Assembly (NCBI RefSeq): GCF_020171945.1
Contig: NZ_JAIVAP010000010.1
Location: forward strand, 62,001-126,000
Direction: 5' to 3'
From: Bacillus infantis
Lineage (GTDB): Bacteria; Bacillota; Bacilli; Bacillales; Cytobacillaceae
DNA: 64,000 nucleotides
The position numbers and the translations under genes were made by a program. Position 1 is the stretch's first letter, and each line of letters begins with the position of its first letter. The notes beneath the pieces are model-generated. The model was not told the DNA's origin and did not search any database. It saw only the letters and a program-made list of their open reading frames with translations. Below are positions 8,861 to 18,461 of the stretch, piece by piece.

Positions 8861-9005
8861 TTGTGCAACAGACGCAATGTAAAGGCTGCAAAACAGGTTG
8901 AAACCGTTTGCGAGTCACGCAAGTAAGTTTGGACTTCAATACATGCTGCTATCAGAGATTTGACAATCAATGTCAGCATGGACAATAATAATGGAATATT
9001 TCTCC

Positions 9006-9127
9006 CCTGCAGGATTGCAGGATAAAAAATATTTAAAATTGAAATCTGCAGCTGCTGAGCTTCTGCAGAATAACTGACAAAAAAAAATAAAACCAGCGCC
9101 GCCTGAACACAAAAGACAGCAGGCGGC
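9006..9127 (+). other. Structured leader region before topA
   Basis: Three inverted repeats lie in the 454-base gap upstream of topA. They are CCTGCA (9006-9011) with TGCAGG (9016-9021), TCTGCAG (9045-9051) with CTGCAGA (9063-9069), and GCCGCCTG (9098-9105) with CAGGCGGC (9120-9127). None has a U-tract. The last one ends about 18 bases before the topA ribosome site. No gene could be supported in this gap. Confidence 0.5.
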
Positions 9128-9157
9128 CAATCTTATCCCTCTTAAGGAGGATGTTTA

Positions 9158-11233
9158 ATGGCAGATTATTTAGTAATCGTAGAGTCGCCGGCGAAGGCGA
9201 AGACTATTGAAAGATACCTTGGAAAAAAATATAAAGTAAGAGCATCCATGGGGCATATTAGGGATCTCCCGAAAAGCCAGATGGGCGTAGATGTTGAAAA
9301 CCGTTTTGAACCAAAATACATCACGATACGCGGCAAGGGACCAGTATTAAAAGAGCTTAAAACAGCTGCAAAGAAAGCCAAGAAAATCTATCTCGCAGCT
9401 GACCCCGATCGCGAAGGGGAAGCCATTGCCTGGCATTTGGCGCACAGCCTGGACATGGATGTCCATTCTGACTGCCGTGTGGTTTTCAATGAAATCACAA
9501 AGGATGCCATCAAAGAATCTTTTAAAACTCCGCGGCCAATCAATATGGATCTGGTGGATGCCCAGCAGGCGCGCAGGATCCTGGACAGGCTCGTTGGCTA
9601 TAATATAAGCCCGTTATTATGGAAGAAAGTGAAAAAAGGATTGAGCGCCGGAAGGGTTCAGTCAGTGGCAGTCCGGCTGATCATCGACCGGGAAAAGGAA
9701 ATCAAAGACTTTGTCCCTGAAGAATACTGGTCGATCGATGGCGAATTCCTGAAAGGAAAGTCCGTGTTCGAAGCGTCCTTCTACAGTGCGCAGGGAAAGA
9801 AGACGGATTTGAAATCAGAACAGGATGTAAAAAAGATCCTTGGTATGATGAAGGGGAACAAGTTCACTGTTGCCTCCGTCTCGAAAAAGGAACGGAAACG
9901 GAATCCTGCTGCTCCCTTCACAACATCTTCCCTTCAGCAGGAGGCAGCCAGGAAATTAAACTTCAGGGCCAAGAAGACGATGATGCTTGCCCAGCAGCTG
10001 TATGAGGGCATTGACCTTGGTTCAGAAGGGACAGTCGGTCTCATCACATATATGAGGACAGACTCGACCCGGATATCTGAAATCGCACAGACCGAAGCGG
10101 CAGGATACATCACAGAGTCTTATGGCAAGGATTATCTTCCTGGAGAGAAGAAGAAAGAAACGAAGAAATCCAATGCACAGGATGCGCACGAAGCCATCAG
10201 GCCGACAAGCACCCTGCGCGAGCCGGCAGGCCTTAAAGAGTTTTTATCAAGGGACCAGCTCCGCCTGTATAAACTGATATGGGAAAGATTCGTGGCAAGC
10301 CAGATGGCATCAGCAATCATGGATACAATGAGCGTGGACTTGAAGAACGGGGAGGTTGTCTTCCGGGCAACCGGTTCTAAAGTGAAATTCCCGGGCTTTA
10401 TGAAAGTCTACGTTGAAGGCAGCGACGACCAGGCTGAGGAAAAGGATAAAATGCTTCCTGATTTGAAGGAAGGCGACGAGGTCTTAAAGAAGGATATCGA
10501 GCCGAAGCAGCATTTCACCCAGCCGCCTCCGCGCTATACAGAGGCAAGGCTGGTCAAGACGCTTGAGGAGCTAGGGATTGGAAGGCCATCAACCTTCGCC
10601 CCGACATTGGACACGATCCAGAAGCGCGGCTATGTAGCGCTTGATAACAAACGCTTCATTCCTACAGAACTGGGAGAAATAGTCCTGGAACTGATTCTGG
10701 AGTTTTTCCCTGAAATACTGGATGTTGAGTTTACAGCCAAGATGGAGCAGGATCTCGATGACGTTGAAGATGGCAAAGAGAATTGGAAAAGTATTATAGA
10801 AGAATTTTATAAAGATTTTGAAAAGCACCTCGCCATAGCTGAAAAAGAAATGCAGGAAGTAGAAATCAAGGATGAGCCGGCAGGAGAAGATTGTGAAAAC
10901 TGCGGCCACGAAATGGTCTTTAAAATGGGCCGCTACGGCAAATTTATGGCTTGCTCCAATTTCCCTGAGTGCAGGAACACAAAAGCGATTGTGAAAGAAA
11001 TCGGTGTGAAATGCCCGAACTGCAAGGAAGGGAATATAATAGAAAGAAAAAGTAAAAAACGCCGCATCTTCTATGGCTGCGACCGGTTCCCGGAATGCGA
11101 ATTCATCTCATGGGATAAGCCGCTTGCCAGACAGTGTCCGAAATGCGATAATGTCCTGGTTGAGAAAAAACTTAAAAAAGGCGTCCAGGTTCAATGCATT
11201 GAATGTGACTATAAGGAAGAAAAGCAAGGCTAA
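9158..11233 (+). CDS. topA: DNA topoisomerase I
   Basis: Topoisomerase I is a type IA enzyme that relaxes negative supercoils by passing strands through a transient 5'-phosphotyrosine break. The 691-residue product starts with the Toprim domain ([31 protein letters not shown]). The active-site tyrosine is Tyr298 in [11 protein letters not shown]. Three C-terminal zinc ribbons follow: [10 protein letters not shown] with CSNFPEC, CPNCKEG with CDRFPEC, and CPKCDN with CIEC. Length matches B. subtilis TopA. AGGAGG sits eight bases before the ATG. It is a monocistronic unit by context: a long structured leader before it and a hairpin overlapping its stop codon. Confidence 0.98.
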   Translation: MADYLVIVESPAKAKTIERYLGKKYKVRASMGHIRDLPKSQMGVDVENRFEPKYITIRGKGPVLKELKTAAKKAKKIYLAADPDREGEAIAWHLAHSLDMDVHSDCRVVFNEITKDAIKESFKTPRPINMDLVDAQQARRILDRLVGYNISPLLWKKVKKGLSAGRVQSVAVRLIIDREKEIKDFVPEEYWSIDGEFLKGKSVFEASFYSAQGKKTDLKSEQDVKKILGMMKGNKFTVASVSKKERKRNPAAPFTTSSLQQEAARKLNFRAKKTMMLAQQLYEGIDLGSEGTVGLITYMRTDSTRISEIAQTEAAGYITESYGKDYLPGEKKKETKKSNAQDAHEAIRPTSTLREPAGLKEFLSRDQLRLYKLIWERFVASQMASAIMDTMSVDLKNGEVVFRATGSKVKFPGFMKVYVEGSDDQAEEKDKMLPDLKEGDEVLKKDIEPKQHFTQPPPRYTEARLVKTLEELGIGRPSTFAPTLDTIQKRGYVALDNKRFIPTELGEIVLELILEFFPEILDVEFTAKMEQDLDDVEDGKENWKSIIEEFYKDFEKHLAIAEKEMQEVEIKDEPAGEDCENCGHEMVFKMGRYGKFMACSNFPECRNTKAIVKEIGVKCPNCKEGNIIERKSKKRRIFYGCDRFPECEFISWDKPLARQCPKCDNVLVEKKLKKGVQVQCIECDYKEEKQG

Positions 11234-11265
11234 GGGTGGGCTTTATGCTCACTCTTTTCTGTTTT
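11232..11265 (+). terminator. Probable terminator overlapping the topA stop codon
   Basis: AAGGGTGGGC (11232-11241) pairs with GCTCACTCTT (11247-11256) over ten positions with two G-U pairs, then TTCTGTTTT. The 5' arm begins inside the TAA stop of topA. From there to 11463 I see only AT-rich sequence and a TACAAT (11321-11326) with a poor -35. Confidence 0.5.
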
Positions 11266-11463
11266 GCGGAAAAATGTGGCAGAGTAAGCCTTGAAACTTT
11301 TTTATTTTTCATACGTATTGTACAATGCAGATTGGATATGAATGAATGCCGTCTGTTTTGGGAACAAAATTAAAGATTGGACAGGCCTGTGAAAGAGATA
11401 AGAAATCCAGCTGGATCAATAAACCAGCTTAACTATTCATAAGTATACCTGGAGGTTCGTAAA

Positions 11464-12771
11464 ATGAAAGAAGCAGTAATCAATGTTATCGGGGCGGGGC
11501 TTGCCGGAAGTGAAGCAGCCTGGCAGATCGCCAAAAGGGGAATAAAGGTAAATTTGTATGAAATGAGGCCTGTAAAACAGACCCCTGCCCACCATACTGA
11601 TAAATTTGCCGAGCTTGTCTGCAGCAATTCACTGCGGGCAAATAACCTGACAAACGCAGTCGGCGTGCTGAAAGAGGAAATGAGGATGCTTGACTCAGTT
11701 ATCATCCAGTCTGCTGATGCATGTGCTGTACCGGCTGGGGGAGCCTTGGCTGTCGACCGCCATGAGTTTGCCGGCAGGGTGACAGAGCAGGTCAGGAACC
11801 ATCCTAATGTAACTGTGATGAATGAAGAGGTGACTGAAATTCCAGAGGGGATCACTGTCATTGCAACTGGTCCTCTAACGAGTGAGTCACTGTCCAAGCA
11901 GCTGAAGGAGCTGACAGGCGAAGATCATTTATATTTTTATGATGCAGCAGCGCCTATCATTGAAAAAGACAGCATCAATATGGAGAAGGCTTACCTTAAA
12001 TCAAGATATGATAAGGGAGAAGCGGCTTATATCAACTGCCCGATGACGGAAGAAGAATTTGAAACATTCTATAACGCCCTTATCAGTGCTGAGACGGTTC
12101 CATTGAAAGAATTCGAAAAGGAAATTTTCTTTGAAGGCTGCATGCCGATTGAGGTTATGGCAAACAGAGGAAAGAAAACAATGCTGTTTGGGCCGATGAA
12201 GCCTGTAGGCCTGGAAGATCCGCGGACAGGCAAGCGCCCATATGCAGTTGTCCAGCTGAGGCAGGATGATGCGGCAGGAACTCTTTATAATATAGTAGGT
12301 TTCCAAACGCATCTGAAATGGGGCCCGCAAAAGGAAGTGCTGAGACTGATACCGGGATTGGAAGAAGCAGAGATTGTACGGTATGGCGTCATGCACCGCA
12401 ACACTTTCATCAACTCGCCGAAAGTGCTGGAGGCAACTTATCAATTCAGGAACCGTGAAGGCCTGTTCTTTGCCGGGCAGATGACAGGTGTGGAAGGATA
12501 TGTGGAATCAGCAGCAAGCGGCCTAATCGCAGGCATTAACGCAGCGAGGCTCTCAGAGGGCAAAGAACTCCTGGAATTCCCTCATGAAACGGCCATCGGC
12601 AGCATGGCAAGATATATCACGACAACAAACTCAAAGAACTTCCAGCCGATGAATGCCAACTTCGGCCTGTTCCCTGAACTGCCGGTTAAGATCAAAGGCA
12701 AACAGGAGCGCAATGAGCAGCATGCTAACAGAGCATTGGAAACAATTCAGAACTTTATGAAAAATATGTAA
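11464..12771 (+). CDS. trmFO: tRNA uridine-54 5-methyltransferase TrmFO
   Basis: This FAD- and folate-dependent enzyme makes ribothymidine at position 54 of tRNA, using methylenetetrahydrofolate instead of S-adenosylmethionine. The 435-residue product has the N-terminal FAD-binding motif [17 protein letters not shown]. It also has [14 protein letters not shown] with the conserved cysteine, [10 protein letters not shown], and [16 protein letters not shown] near the C-terminal FAD site. Sequence and length match B. subtilis Gid/TrmFO throughout. GGAGG precedes the ATG. It lies between topA and xerC as in other Bacillaceae, but the promoter after it suggests that xerC starts a new transcript. 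Confidence 0.98.
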   Translation: MKEAVINVIGAGLAGSEAAWQIAKRGIKVNLYEMRPVKQTPAHHTDKFAELVCSNSLRANNLTNAVGVLKEEMRMLDSVIIQSADACAVPAGGALAVDRHEFAGRVTEQVRNHPNVTVMNEEVTEIPEGITVIATGPLTSESLSKQLKELTGEDHLYFYDAAAPIIEKDSINMEKAYLKSRYDKGEAAYINCPMTEEEFETFYNALISAETVPLKEFEKEIFFEGCMPIEVMANRGKKTMLFGPMKPVGLEDPRTGKRPYAVVQLRQDDAAGTLYNIVGFQTHLKWGPQKEVLRLIPGLEEAEIVRYGVMHRNTFINSPKVLEATYQFRNREGLFFAGQMTGVEGYVESAASGLIAGINAARLSEGKELLEFPHETAIGSMARYITTTNSKNFQPMNANFGLFPELPVKIKGKQERNEQHANRALETIQNFMKNM

Positions 12772-12777
12772 ATTTTA

Positions 12778-12806
12778 TTGCACGAGCTATTAAATTGTGA
12801 TACTAT
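12778..12806 (+). promoter_or_regulatory. SigA promoter of the xerC-hslVU-codY operon
   Basis: TTGCAC (12778-12783) and TACTAT (12801-12806) are 17 bases apart, and TGA just before the -10 makes it an extended -10 site. It sits seven bases after the trmFO stop, and transcription should begin near 12813, about 20 bases before xerC. Confidence 0.75.
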
Positions 12807-12833
12807 TTAGTAGCTCTTGTGAGGTGAATCATT

Positions 12834-13736
12834 TTGAGCCCAAATGTGAACGATTCGTTACAATCATTTATTGAATATTTACAAATAGAAAGAAATTATT
12901 CACAATATACTATTGAACACTACCAGCATGATATTAAAGAATTTTTCTTGTTCATGTCTGAACAAGCCATTCAATCAGTTAATGATGTAGAATATTTTGA
13001 TGTCAGGCTTTATTTGACCAAGTTATACGATCAAAAGCTTTCCAGGAAATCGGCAGCCCGCAAAATATCCAGTCTCAGGAGCTTCTATAAGTTTCTGGCA
13101 AGAGAGAAACTGGCAAATGACAATCCGTTTTCTGCCGTTTCGCTCCCGAAGCTGGAAAAAAGGCTGCCTGAATTTTTTTATGAAGAAGAGCTGAACTGCC
13201 TTTTTGAAAGCTGTGAAACAGATAGCCCCCTTGGCAAAAGGAATAAGGCTCTCCTGGAACTGCTGTATGCCACAGGCATGCGAGTCAGTGAATGCAGCCA
13301 GATCAGCCTGAAGGACATCGATATGGCTTTATCGACTGTGCTTGTGCACGGGAAGGGGCAGAAGGACAGATATATCCCTTTCGGAAGCTTCGCGCAGGAT
13401 GCTCTGGAGCTATACATAACTGAAGGCAGGAAAGAACTTTTAACAGGCAGGGAAAGCCACGACAGACTATTTGTCAATTTCCGGGGCGGTCCCCTTACAC
13501 CGAGGGGCATCCGGGAAATATTAAATAAAATGATCCAGAAATCTTCTTTGGAAGGCACTATTCACCCGCACATGCTTCGGCACTCCTTTGCTACGCACCT
13601 TTTGTCAAATGGTGCTGATATGAGGACTGTACAGGAGCTCCTGGGGCATGCCTTCCTTTCATCCACCCAGGTATATACACATGTTACAAATGAATATTTG
13701 CGCAAAACCTATTTGAACACCCACCCGCGGGCATAA
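12834..13736 (+). CDS. xerC: Tyrosine recombinase XerC (CodV)
   Basis: XerC acts with XerD to resolve chromosome dimers at dif. The 300-residue protein has the SAM-like DNA-binding N-terminal domain (about residues 1-90) and the catalytic domain. All catalytic residues can be placed: Arg150 in ATGMRVSE, Lys174 in HGKGQKDR, His246 and Arg249 in HMLRHSFATHL, His272 in LGHAF and Tyr281 in VYTHV. The TTG start follows GAGGTGA at the right spacing. It is the first gene of the codV-clpQ-clpY-codY operon as in B. subtilis. A chromosomal Xer is much more likely than a phage integrase given this position. Confidence 0.97.
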   Translation: MSPNVNDSLQSFIEYLQIERNYSQYTIEHYQHDIKEFFLFMSEQAIQSVNDVEYFDVRLYLTKLYDQKLSRKSAARKISSLRSFYKFLAREKLANDNPFSAVSLPKLEKRLPEFFYEEELNCLFESCETDSPLGKRNKALLELLYATGMRVSECSQISLKDIDMALSTVLVHGKGQKDRYIPFGSFAQDALELYITEGRKELLTGRESHDRLFVNFRGGPLTPRGIREILNKMIQKSSLEGTIHPHMLRHSFATHLLSNGADMRTVQELLGHAFLSSTQVYTHVTNEYLRKTYLNTHPRA

Positions 13737-13758
13737 GCTCCAAAAGGAGGAATAATCA

Positions 13759-14301
13759 ATGTCTCAATTTCATGCTACAACTATTTTTGCCGTACAGCAT
13801 AACGGGAAGTGCGCCATGGCCGGGGATGGCCAGGTCACATTTGGAAATGCCGTCGTCATGAAGCATACAGCAAGAAAAGTCAGGAAATTGTTCAATGGAA
13901 AGGTGATTGCAGGCTTCGCAGGATCGGTTGCGGATGCATTCACCCTGTTCGAATTGTTTGAAAGCAGGCTTGAGGAGTATAATGGCAACCTGCAGAGGGC
14001 GGCCGTTGAGCTTGCGAAAGAGTGGAGAAGCGATAAGGTCCTGAGAAAACTTGAAGCCATGCTCATCGTCATGAATGAATCAGATCTTCTTCTCATTTCC
14101 GGGACAGGGGAAGTGATTGAACCTGATGACGGGATATTGGCAATCGGGTCAGGCGGCAATTATGCATTGGCTGCGGGAAGGTCCCTGAAAAAATACGCAG
14201 GGGACCACCTGACAGCTAAGGAAATTGCCAGGTCATCGCTTGAGGTCGCAGCTGAAATCTGTGTATATACGAACGAAAATATAATAGTGGAAGAGCTGTA
14301 G
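13759..14301 (+). CDS. hslV: HslV/ClpQ peptidase subunit
   Basis: HslV is the proteolytic subunit of the two-ring ATP-dependent HslUV (ClpYQ) protease, related to proteasome beta subunits. The 180-residue protein starts [17 protein letters not shown]. After removal of Met the N-terminal residue is serine rather than the threonine of E. coli HslV. This agrees with B. subtilis ClpQ, which is known to work as an N-terminal serine protease. [10 protein letters not shown] and [16 protein letters not shown] are typical. AGGAGG precedes the ATG. hslU follows after 113 bases that contain a hairpin (GCTGC 14305-14309 with GCAGC 14316-14320). Confidence 0.97.
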   Translation: MSQFHATTIFAVQHNGKCAMAGDGQVTFGNAVVMKHTARKVRKLFNGKVIAGFAGSVADAFTLFELFESRLEEYNGNLQRAAVELAKEWRSDKVLRKLEAMLIVMNESDLLLISGTGEVIEPDDGILAIGSGGNYALAAGRSLKKYAGDHLTAKEIARSSLEVAAEICVYTNENIIVEEL

Positions 14302-14414
14302 AAGGCTGCTCCCCGGCAGCGGATAGTCCGTATGCAAGGGGAGGGCGCCTGAAATTTGAGGCTGATGCCATAGGCTTGCTTGTCTTGGCCGGCTAATACA
14401 AAGGAGTGCTGAAT

Positions 14415-15821
14415 ATGAGCTTAAGTACAAATTTAACACCCAGACAAATTGTTGAACGGCTTGACCAATATATCATTGGACAGAAAGATGCAAAGAAAGC
14501 AGTGGCAGTTGCTTTAAGGAACCGCTATCGCCGCGGTCTGCTCGAGGAAGCTATCCGCGATGAAATCAGCCCGAAAAATATCCTGATGATCGGACCCACC
14601 GGTGTAGGGAAGACGGAAATTGCCCGCAGGATGGCTAAGCTTGTCGGTGCTCCATTTGTTAAGGTCGAAGCGACGAAATTTACGGAAGTCGGCTATGTCG
14701 GCCGTGATGTAGAGTCTATGGTGCGTGATCTGGTGGAGACATCGGTCCGCCTTGTGAAGGAAGAAAAGATGCAAAGTGTGAAAGAAAGGGCAGAAGAGAA
14801 TGCGAATCGCCGCATTGTAGATATGCTGGTCCCTTCCGGCAAAAAAGCTGCTTCCTACAAAAATCCGCTGGAAATGCTGTTTGGCGGGGGAAGCGGCCAG
14901 CAGGAGCAGGAAAACGAAACGGCGGAGGACTACAGCCTTTCAGAAAAACGGAAAATAGCCAGGGAAAAGCTGGCTATGGGCGAGCTTGAAAATGAATTGA
15001 TCACTGTCGAGGTCGAAGAGCAGCAGCCGTCCATGTTTGATATGCTTCAAGGCTCCGGGATGGAGCAGATGGGCATGAACATGCAGGATGCACTGAGCGG
15101 CCTTATGCCAAAGAAAAGGAAGAAGCGCAAGCTGACTGTCCGGGAAGCGCGCAAAGTCCTGTCGAATGAAGAAGCCCAGAAGCTTATCGATATGGATGAA
15201 GTGACACAGGAGGCTGTCTTCAGGGCAGAGCAGAGCGGCATCATATTCATTGACGAAATTGATAAGATCGCCAGCAAATCAAGCGGGGGATCAAATGCCG
15301 ACGTATCAAGGGAAGGCGTACAGCGTGATATCCTTCCTATTGTTGAAGGCTCAACAGTCGTAACAAAATACGGCTCCGTCAAAACAGATCATGTGCTTTT
15401 CATGGCAGCAGGGGCATTCCATATCGCCAAGCCGTCTGACTTGATCCCGGAGCTTCAGGGAAGGTTTCCGATCCGGGTAGAGCTGACAAAGCTGACAATA
15501 GAAGATTTTTATAAAATCCTGGTTGAGCCTGATAATGCCCTGACAAAACAATATACAGCATTATTGGAAACAGAAGGTATACAAATTGAATTTTCTGACG
15601 ATGCTATTCGTAGAATCGCTGAAGTGGCATACGAGGTTAATCAGAATACAGACAATATCGGCGCAAGAAGACTTCATACAATCCTTGAGAAGCTGCTTGA
15701 GGATCTGTCCTTCGAAGCACCGGAAATTTCAATGGGCAAGGTGACCATCACCCCTCAATATGTAGAGGAAAAACTTGGTGCCATCTCCCGCAATAAAGAC
15801 CTGAGCCAGTTTATCTTATAG
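14415..15821 (+). CDS. hslU: HslU/ClpY unfoldase ATPase
   Basis: HslU is the AAA+ unfoldase that feeds substrates to HslV. The 468-residue product has the Walker A motif GPTGVGKTE (from residue 60), the pore loop region [11 protein letters not shown] and Walker [12 protein letters not shown]. It also has the intermediate domain with the methionine-rich stretch [17 protein letters not shown], and sensor and C-terminal regions ending LSQFIL. The C-terminal tail is the part that docks into HslV. AAGGAG lies eight bases before the ATG at 14415, which I prefer to an in-frame GTG at 14406. Confidence 0.98.
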   Translation: MSLSTNLTPRQIVERLDQYIIGQKDAKKAVAVALRNRYRRGLLEEAIRDEISPKNILMIGPTGVGKTEIARRMAKLVGAPFVKVEATKFTEVGYVGRDVESMVRDLVETSVRLVKEEKMQSVKERAEENANRRIVDMLVPSGKKAASYKNPLEMLFGGGSGQQEQENETAEDYSLSEKRKIAREKLAMGELENELITVEVEEQQPSMFDMLQGSGMEQMGMNMQDALSGLMPKKRKKRKLTVREARKVLSNEEAQKLIDMDEVTQEAVFRAEQSGIIFIDEIDKIASKSSGGSNADVSREGVQRDILPIVEGSTVVTKYGSVKTDHVLFMAAGAFHIAKPSDLIPELQGRFPIRVELTKLTIEDFYKILVEPDNALTKQYTALLETEGIQIEFSDDAIRRIAEVAYEVNQNTDNIGARRLHTILEKLLEDLSFEAPEISMGKVTITPQYVEEKLGAISRNKDLSQFIL

Positions 15822-15937
15822 TTTTAACAAAAAGGTGTTAGGGTACAACAAACACATACGTACCAATGCCACTAAGGGATGAACACAGGCTATATCAATT
15901 AATAAGCAGTGTGTCACAGCCAATAGGAGGAAGAACA

Positions 15938-16717
15938 ATGGATTTATTAACGAAAACTAGAAAAATTAATGCAATGCTGCAGAAAGCTGCCGGAAAACCG
16001 GTAAACTTCAAAGAAATGTCCGAGACACTGAGTGAAGTGATCGAAGCGAATATCTTTGTGGTAAGCCGCCGCGGAAAGCTGCTTGGCTTTGCAGTGAACC
16101 AGCAGATCGAAAATGAGCGCATGAAAAAAATGCTTGAAGACAGGCAATTCCCTGAAGAATACACCAAGAGCCTGTTCAATATCCAGGAAACATCATCAAA
16201 TCTTGATGTGGAAAGCGATTATACAGCATTTCCTGTTGAAAACAGGGAGCTGTTCAAGAACGGTCTGACAACTATCGTACCTATCATCGGGGGCGGAGAG
16301 CGCCTTGGCACGCTGATCCTTGCAAGGCTTCAGGAACAATTCCATGATGATGATCTGATTCTTGGCGAATACGGAGCAACAGTTGTCGGTATGGAGATCC
16401 TGCGTGAAAAAGCGGAGGAAATCGAAGAAGAAGCCCGCAGCAAGGCTGTCGTGCAAATGGCCATCAGCTCCCTTTCATACAGCGAGCTGGAAGCAATTGA
16501 GCATATCTTTGAAGAGCTTAATGGCAAAGAAGGCCTGCTTGTTGCTTCTAAAATTGCCGACAGAGTCGGAATTACGCGTTCTGTCATCGTAAACGCATTG
16601 AGAAAGCTGGAAAGTGCGGGAGTTATTGAATCGCGTTCACTTGGGATGAAGGGAACTTATATTAAAGTTCTTAACGATAAATTCCTCGTTGAACTGGAAA
16701 AACTGAAAACAAGCTGA
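15938..16717 (+). CDS. codY: Global transcriptional regulator CodY
   Basis: CodY senses GTP and branched-chain amino acids and represses many stationary-phase, amino-acid and motility genes of Firmicutes. The 259-residue protein has the N-terminal GAF-type ligand domain ([19 protein letters not shown] onward). The C-terminal winged helix follows, with the recognition region [20 protein letters not shown]. Length equals that of B. subtilis CodY. ATAGGAGGAAG precedes the ATG; an upstream in-frame ATG at 15866 has no ribosome site. The 116-base gap after hslU contains a GGTAC/GTACC inverted repeat (15842-15846, 15860-15864). A strong terminator follows, so codY is the last gene of its operon. 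Confidence 0.98.
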   Translation: MDLLTKTRKINAMLQKAAGKPVNFKEMSETLSEVIEANIFVVSRRGKLLGFAVNQQIENERMKKMLEDRQFPEEYTKSLFNIQETSSNLDVESDYTAFPVENRELFKNGLTTIVPIIGGGERLGTLILARLQEQFHDDDLILGEYGATVVGMEILREKAEEIEEEARSKAVVQMAISSLSYSELEAIEHIFEELNGKEGLLVASKIADRVGITRSVIVNALRKLESAGVIESRSLGMKGTYIKVLNDKFLVELEKLKTS

Positions 16718-16726
16718 TGATATCCC

Positions 16727-16760
16727 AAAAAACCTGTTTCTTTAGAAACAGGTTTTTTTT
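16727..16760 (+). terminator. Strong intrinsic terminator after codY
   Basis: AAAACCTGTTTCT (16729-16741) pairs perfectly with AGAAACAGGTTTT (16744-16756), followed by more T. A run of A on the 5' side means it could also work on the opposite strand. It separates codY from the flagellar operon. Confidence 0.95.
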
Positions 16761-17095
16761 ATGGGGTTCTGGTTTTGACTTAAGGGATAAATTGTTACGG
16801 ATGTTACGGGAATTTTACATAACCTTTCGGAAAAGCCTGGTAAATCATAGAAATATTATTATATCTTGATAATGATAAAAGTCATATTTTAGCTAAAAGG
16901 CGAGAGATGCAAAAAAAATTAGTGGGTTAAAAGACCTAATAGCCCGGCTCTATGATTTTGATTAATAAACCGCGGTCTGCAAGGAAAAAAAGCAAGAAAG
17001 GACAAAGGTTTCTGCATAAAAAAGGATTTTGTTCGTTCCAAAGAATGATTCCTTAAAATAGGACTTATGAATTATTAATTTTAACTTTAAGTTCA
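16761..17095 (+). other. Non-coding region upstream of the flagellar promoter
   Basis: I can support no gene here. The sequence holds a tandem GTTACGG (16795-16801 region) and a purine-rich segment with possible competing pairings. One is ATTAG near 16918 with CTAAT at 16936-16940, and the other is AGACC at 16932-16936 with GGTCT at 16974-16978, which would use the same bases. No SigD consensus promoter (TAAA, about 15 bases, GCCGATAT) is visible. Confidence 0.4.
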
Positions 17096-17124
17096 TAGAC
17101 ATATTATTTCAAATTCATTACAAT
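17096..17124 (+). promoter_or_regulatory. SigA promoter of the fla/che operon
   Basis: TAGACA (17096-17101) and TACAAT (17119-17124) are exactly 17 bases apart, giving a start near 17131, about 80 bases before flgB. This corresponds to the SigA-type Pfla/che of B. subtilis. A weak CodY-like sequence (10 of 15 positions) lies at 17150-17164 in the leader. Confidence 0.8.
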
Positions 17125-17211
17125 AGTGATTAAGATTGAAAATTCGCCTATTATCATCAAAATTCAACAAGAAATAACATTTTTTCTACTTTATGCTGGC
17201 AGGTGCTGAAA

Positions 17212-17610
17212 TTGAATATTTTTTCTAATACTATATCGACACTTGAAACTTCTTTAAATCAAGCGTCCTTGAAACAAAAAGTCGTAGCGCAGAATATTGC
17301 GAATGCAGACACCCCGAACTATAAAGCAAAGGATGTAAGCTTTAAGTCTGTTCTTCAGTCAGAAATGGCCACAGGCGGGATAGAGGCGAAACGGACGGAT
17401 GTCCGCCATTACAGCTTCAGTGCTGAAGGCAGCGGGCAGTCTGGAGTCATCATCAAAAAAAATACGGACTTTAATCATAATGGCAATAATGTGGATATGG
17501 ATAAAGAAATGTCAGAGCTGGCAGAGAACCAGATATACTATAACGCACTGGTTGAAAGGATCAGCGGGAAATTCACGAGTCTTCAGAATGTAATAAGAGG
17601 TGGAAGATAA
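17212..17610 (+). CDS. flgB: Flagellar basal-body rod protein FlgB
   Basis: FlgB is a proximal rod component exported by the flagellar type III system. The 132-residue protein has the rod/hook family N-terminal motif QNIANADTPNYKAKDV and the matching C-terminal helix ending in LVERISGKF. There is no cleavable signal peptide, as expected. I chose the TTG at 17212 (MNIFSNTIS), seven bases after AGGTG, because it aligns with the start of B. subtilis FlgB. An in-frame GTG at 17203 is the alternative. It is the first gene of the fla/che operon, and flgC follows after two bases. Confidence 0.94.
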   Translation: MNIFSNTISTLETSLNQASLKQKVVAQNIANADTPNYKAKDVSFKSVLQSEMATGGIEAKRTDVRHYSFSAEGSGQSGVIIKKNTDFNHNGNNVDMDKEMSELAENQIYYNALVERISGKFTSLQNVIRGGR

Positions 17611-17612
17611 TC

Positions 17613-18062
17613 ATGAGCATGTTTCATAGCATGAATACAACGTCCTCTGCCCTGACAGCCCAAAGGCTGAGGATGGACGTCATTTCGTCAAATATGGCAA
17701 ACGTTGATTCGACCAGGGGGAAGCTTGTCAATGGCGAGTGGCAGCCTTATGCAAGGAAAGAAGTTGTGCTGCAGCCGCAGGAAAAAAACTTTTCTTCATT
17801 CCTGAATACAGCTATGAATGCGGGAAGCGAAGGCAGCGGCGTGCGTGTATCAGAAATCCGGGAAGATCAGACTCCGTTCAAGCTTGTTTATGACCCAAGT
17901 CATCCTGATGCAAATGAAGCAGGCTATGTACAGATGCCGAATGTGGATCCCCTGAGAGAAATGGTGGACCTGATAAGCGCAACACGTTCTTACGAGGCAA
18001 ACGTCACAGTATTCAATGCTTCCAAAAGCATGATGATGAAAGCCTTGGAGATAGGAAAATAA
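17613..18062 (+). CDS. flgC: Flagellar basal-body rod protein FlgC
   Basis: FlgC is a rod component that stacks with FlgB on the MS ring. The 149-residue protein shows the family pattern SSALTAQRLRMDVISSNMAN at its start. YVQMPNVDPLREMVDLISATRSYEANV lies near the C-terminus (given here as two overlapping family blocks: YVQMPNVDPLREM and ATRSYEANV). Start ATG follows AGAGGTGGAAG. Order flgB-flgC-fliE is universal in Bacillaceae. Confidence 0.96.
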   Translation: MSMFHSMNTTSSALTAQRLRMDVISSNMANVDSTRGKLVNGEWQPYARKEVVLQPQEKNFSSFLNTAMNAGSEGSGVRVSEIREDQTPFKLVYDPSHPDANEAGYVQMPNVDPLREMVDLISATRSYEANVTVFNASKSMMMKALEIGK

Positions 18063-18075
18063 AGGAGACTAGATA

Positions 18076-18384
18076 ATGAATAATATATCTTTTTCGCCTG
18101 TTTCAAGCATCATGCAGCCAGCGAAGATTACAGGACAGGCTGCCGGAAGCGCGGCAGAAGGACAAAAAAGCTTTGCTTCAATGCTTAAGCAATCAATTGA
18201 TAATATTAACAGCTCCCAGCTGCAATCTGATGTTATGACAGAAAAGCTTGCCCGGGGAGAAGATGTCGGCCTGCACGAAGTGATGATTGCTTCGCAGAAA
18301 GCCAGCATTACCATGCAGGCTGCGCTTGAAGTCAGGAATAAAGTGATAGAGGCATATCAGGAAACCATGAGAATGCAGGTTTAA
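18076..18384 (+). CDS. fliE: Flagellar hook-basal body protein FliE
   Basis: FliE is thought to join the rod to the MS ring and is needed for early export. The 102-residue protein has an Ala/Gly-rich start and the typical C-terminal block LHEVMIASQKASITMQAALEV. AAGGAG precedes the ATG. It is followed by a 77-base gap with a stem-loop before fliF. Confidence 0.95.
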   Translation: MNNISFSPVSSIMQPAKITGQAAGSAAEGQKSFASMLKQSIDNINSSQLQSDVMTEKLARGEDVGLHEVMIASQKASITMQAALEVRNKVIEAYQETMRMQV

Positions 18385-18415
18385 TAGATTGCTGAATAAA
18401 GATTATGATGTTTAG

Positions 18416-18451
18416 CGGTTATTAGCTGCGGCTTGCTAGACAGGATAACCG
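18416..18451 (+). other. Stem-loop before the fliF ribosome site
   Basis: CGGTTAT (18416-18422) pairs with ATAACCG (18445-18451), with an inner TAGC/GCTA pairing. The 3' arm abuts the fliF Shine-Dalgarno GGGGGA. There is no U-tract, so termination is unlikely. It could affect fliF translation or mRNA processing. Confidence 0.5.
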
Positions 18452-18461
18452 GGGGATTGTG

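Noticed and set aside
11321-11326. TACAAT as a trmFO promoter -10
   Set aside because: The only -35-like TTGAAA (11291-11296) is 24 bases away and there is no proper TGn extension.
16866-16881. Fur-box-like TGATAATGATAA upstream of flgB
   Set aside because: Only one half resembles the Fur consensus and the second half does not match.
16900-17000. A known cyclic-di-GMP riboswitch upstream of flgB
   Set aside because: I could not find the conserved core sequences of either class, and the region lies upstream of the best promoter.
17129-17155. SigD promoter directly upstream of flgB (TGAT, 15 bases, GCCTATTA)
   Set aside because: Only about half of the SigD -10 and -35 consensus positions match, while a near-perfect SigA promoter lies next to it.
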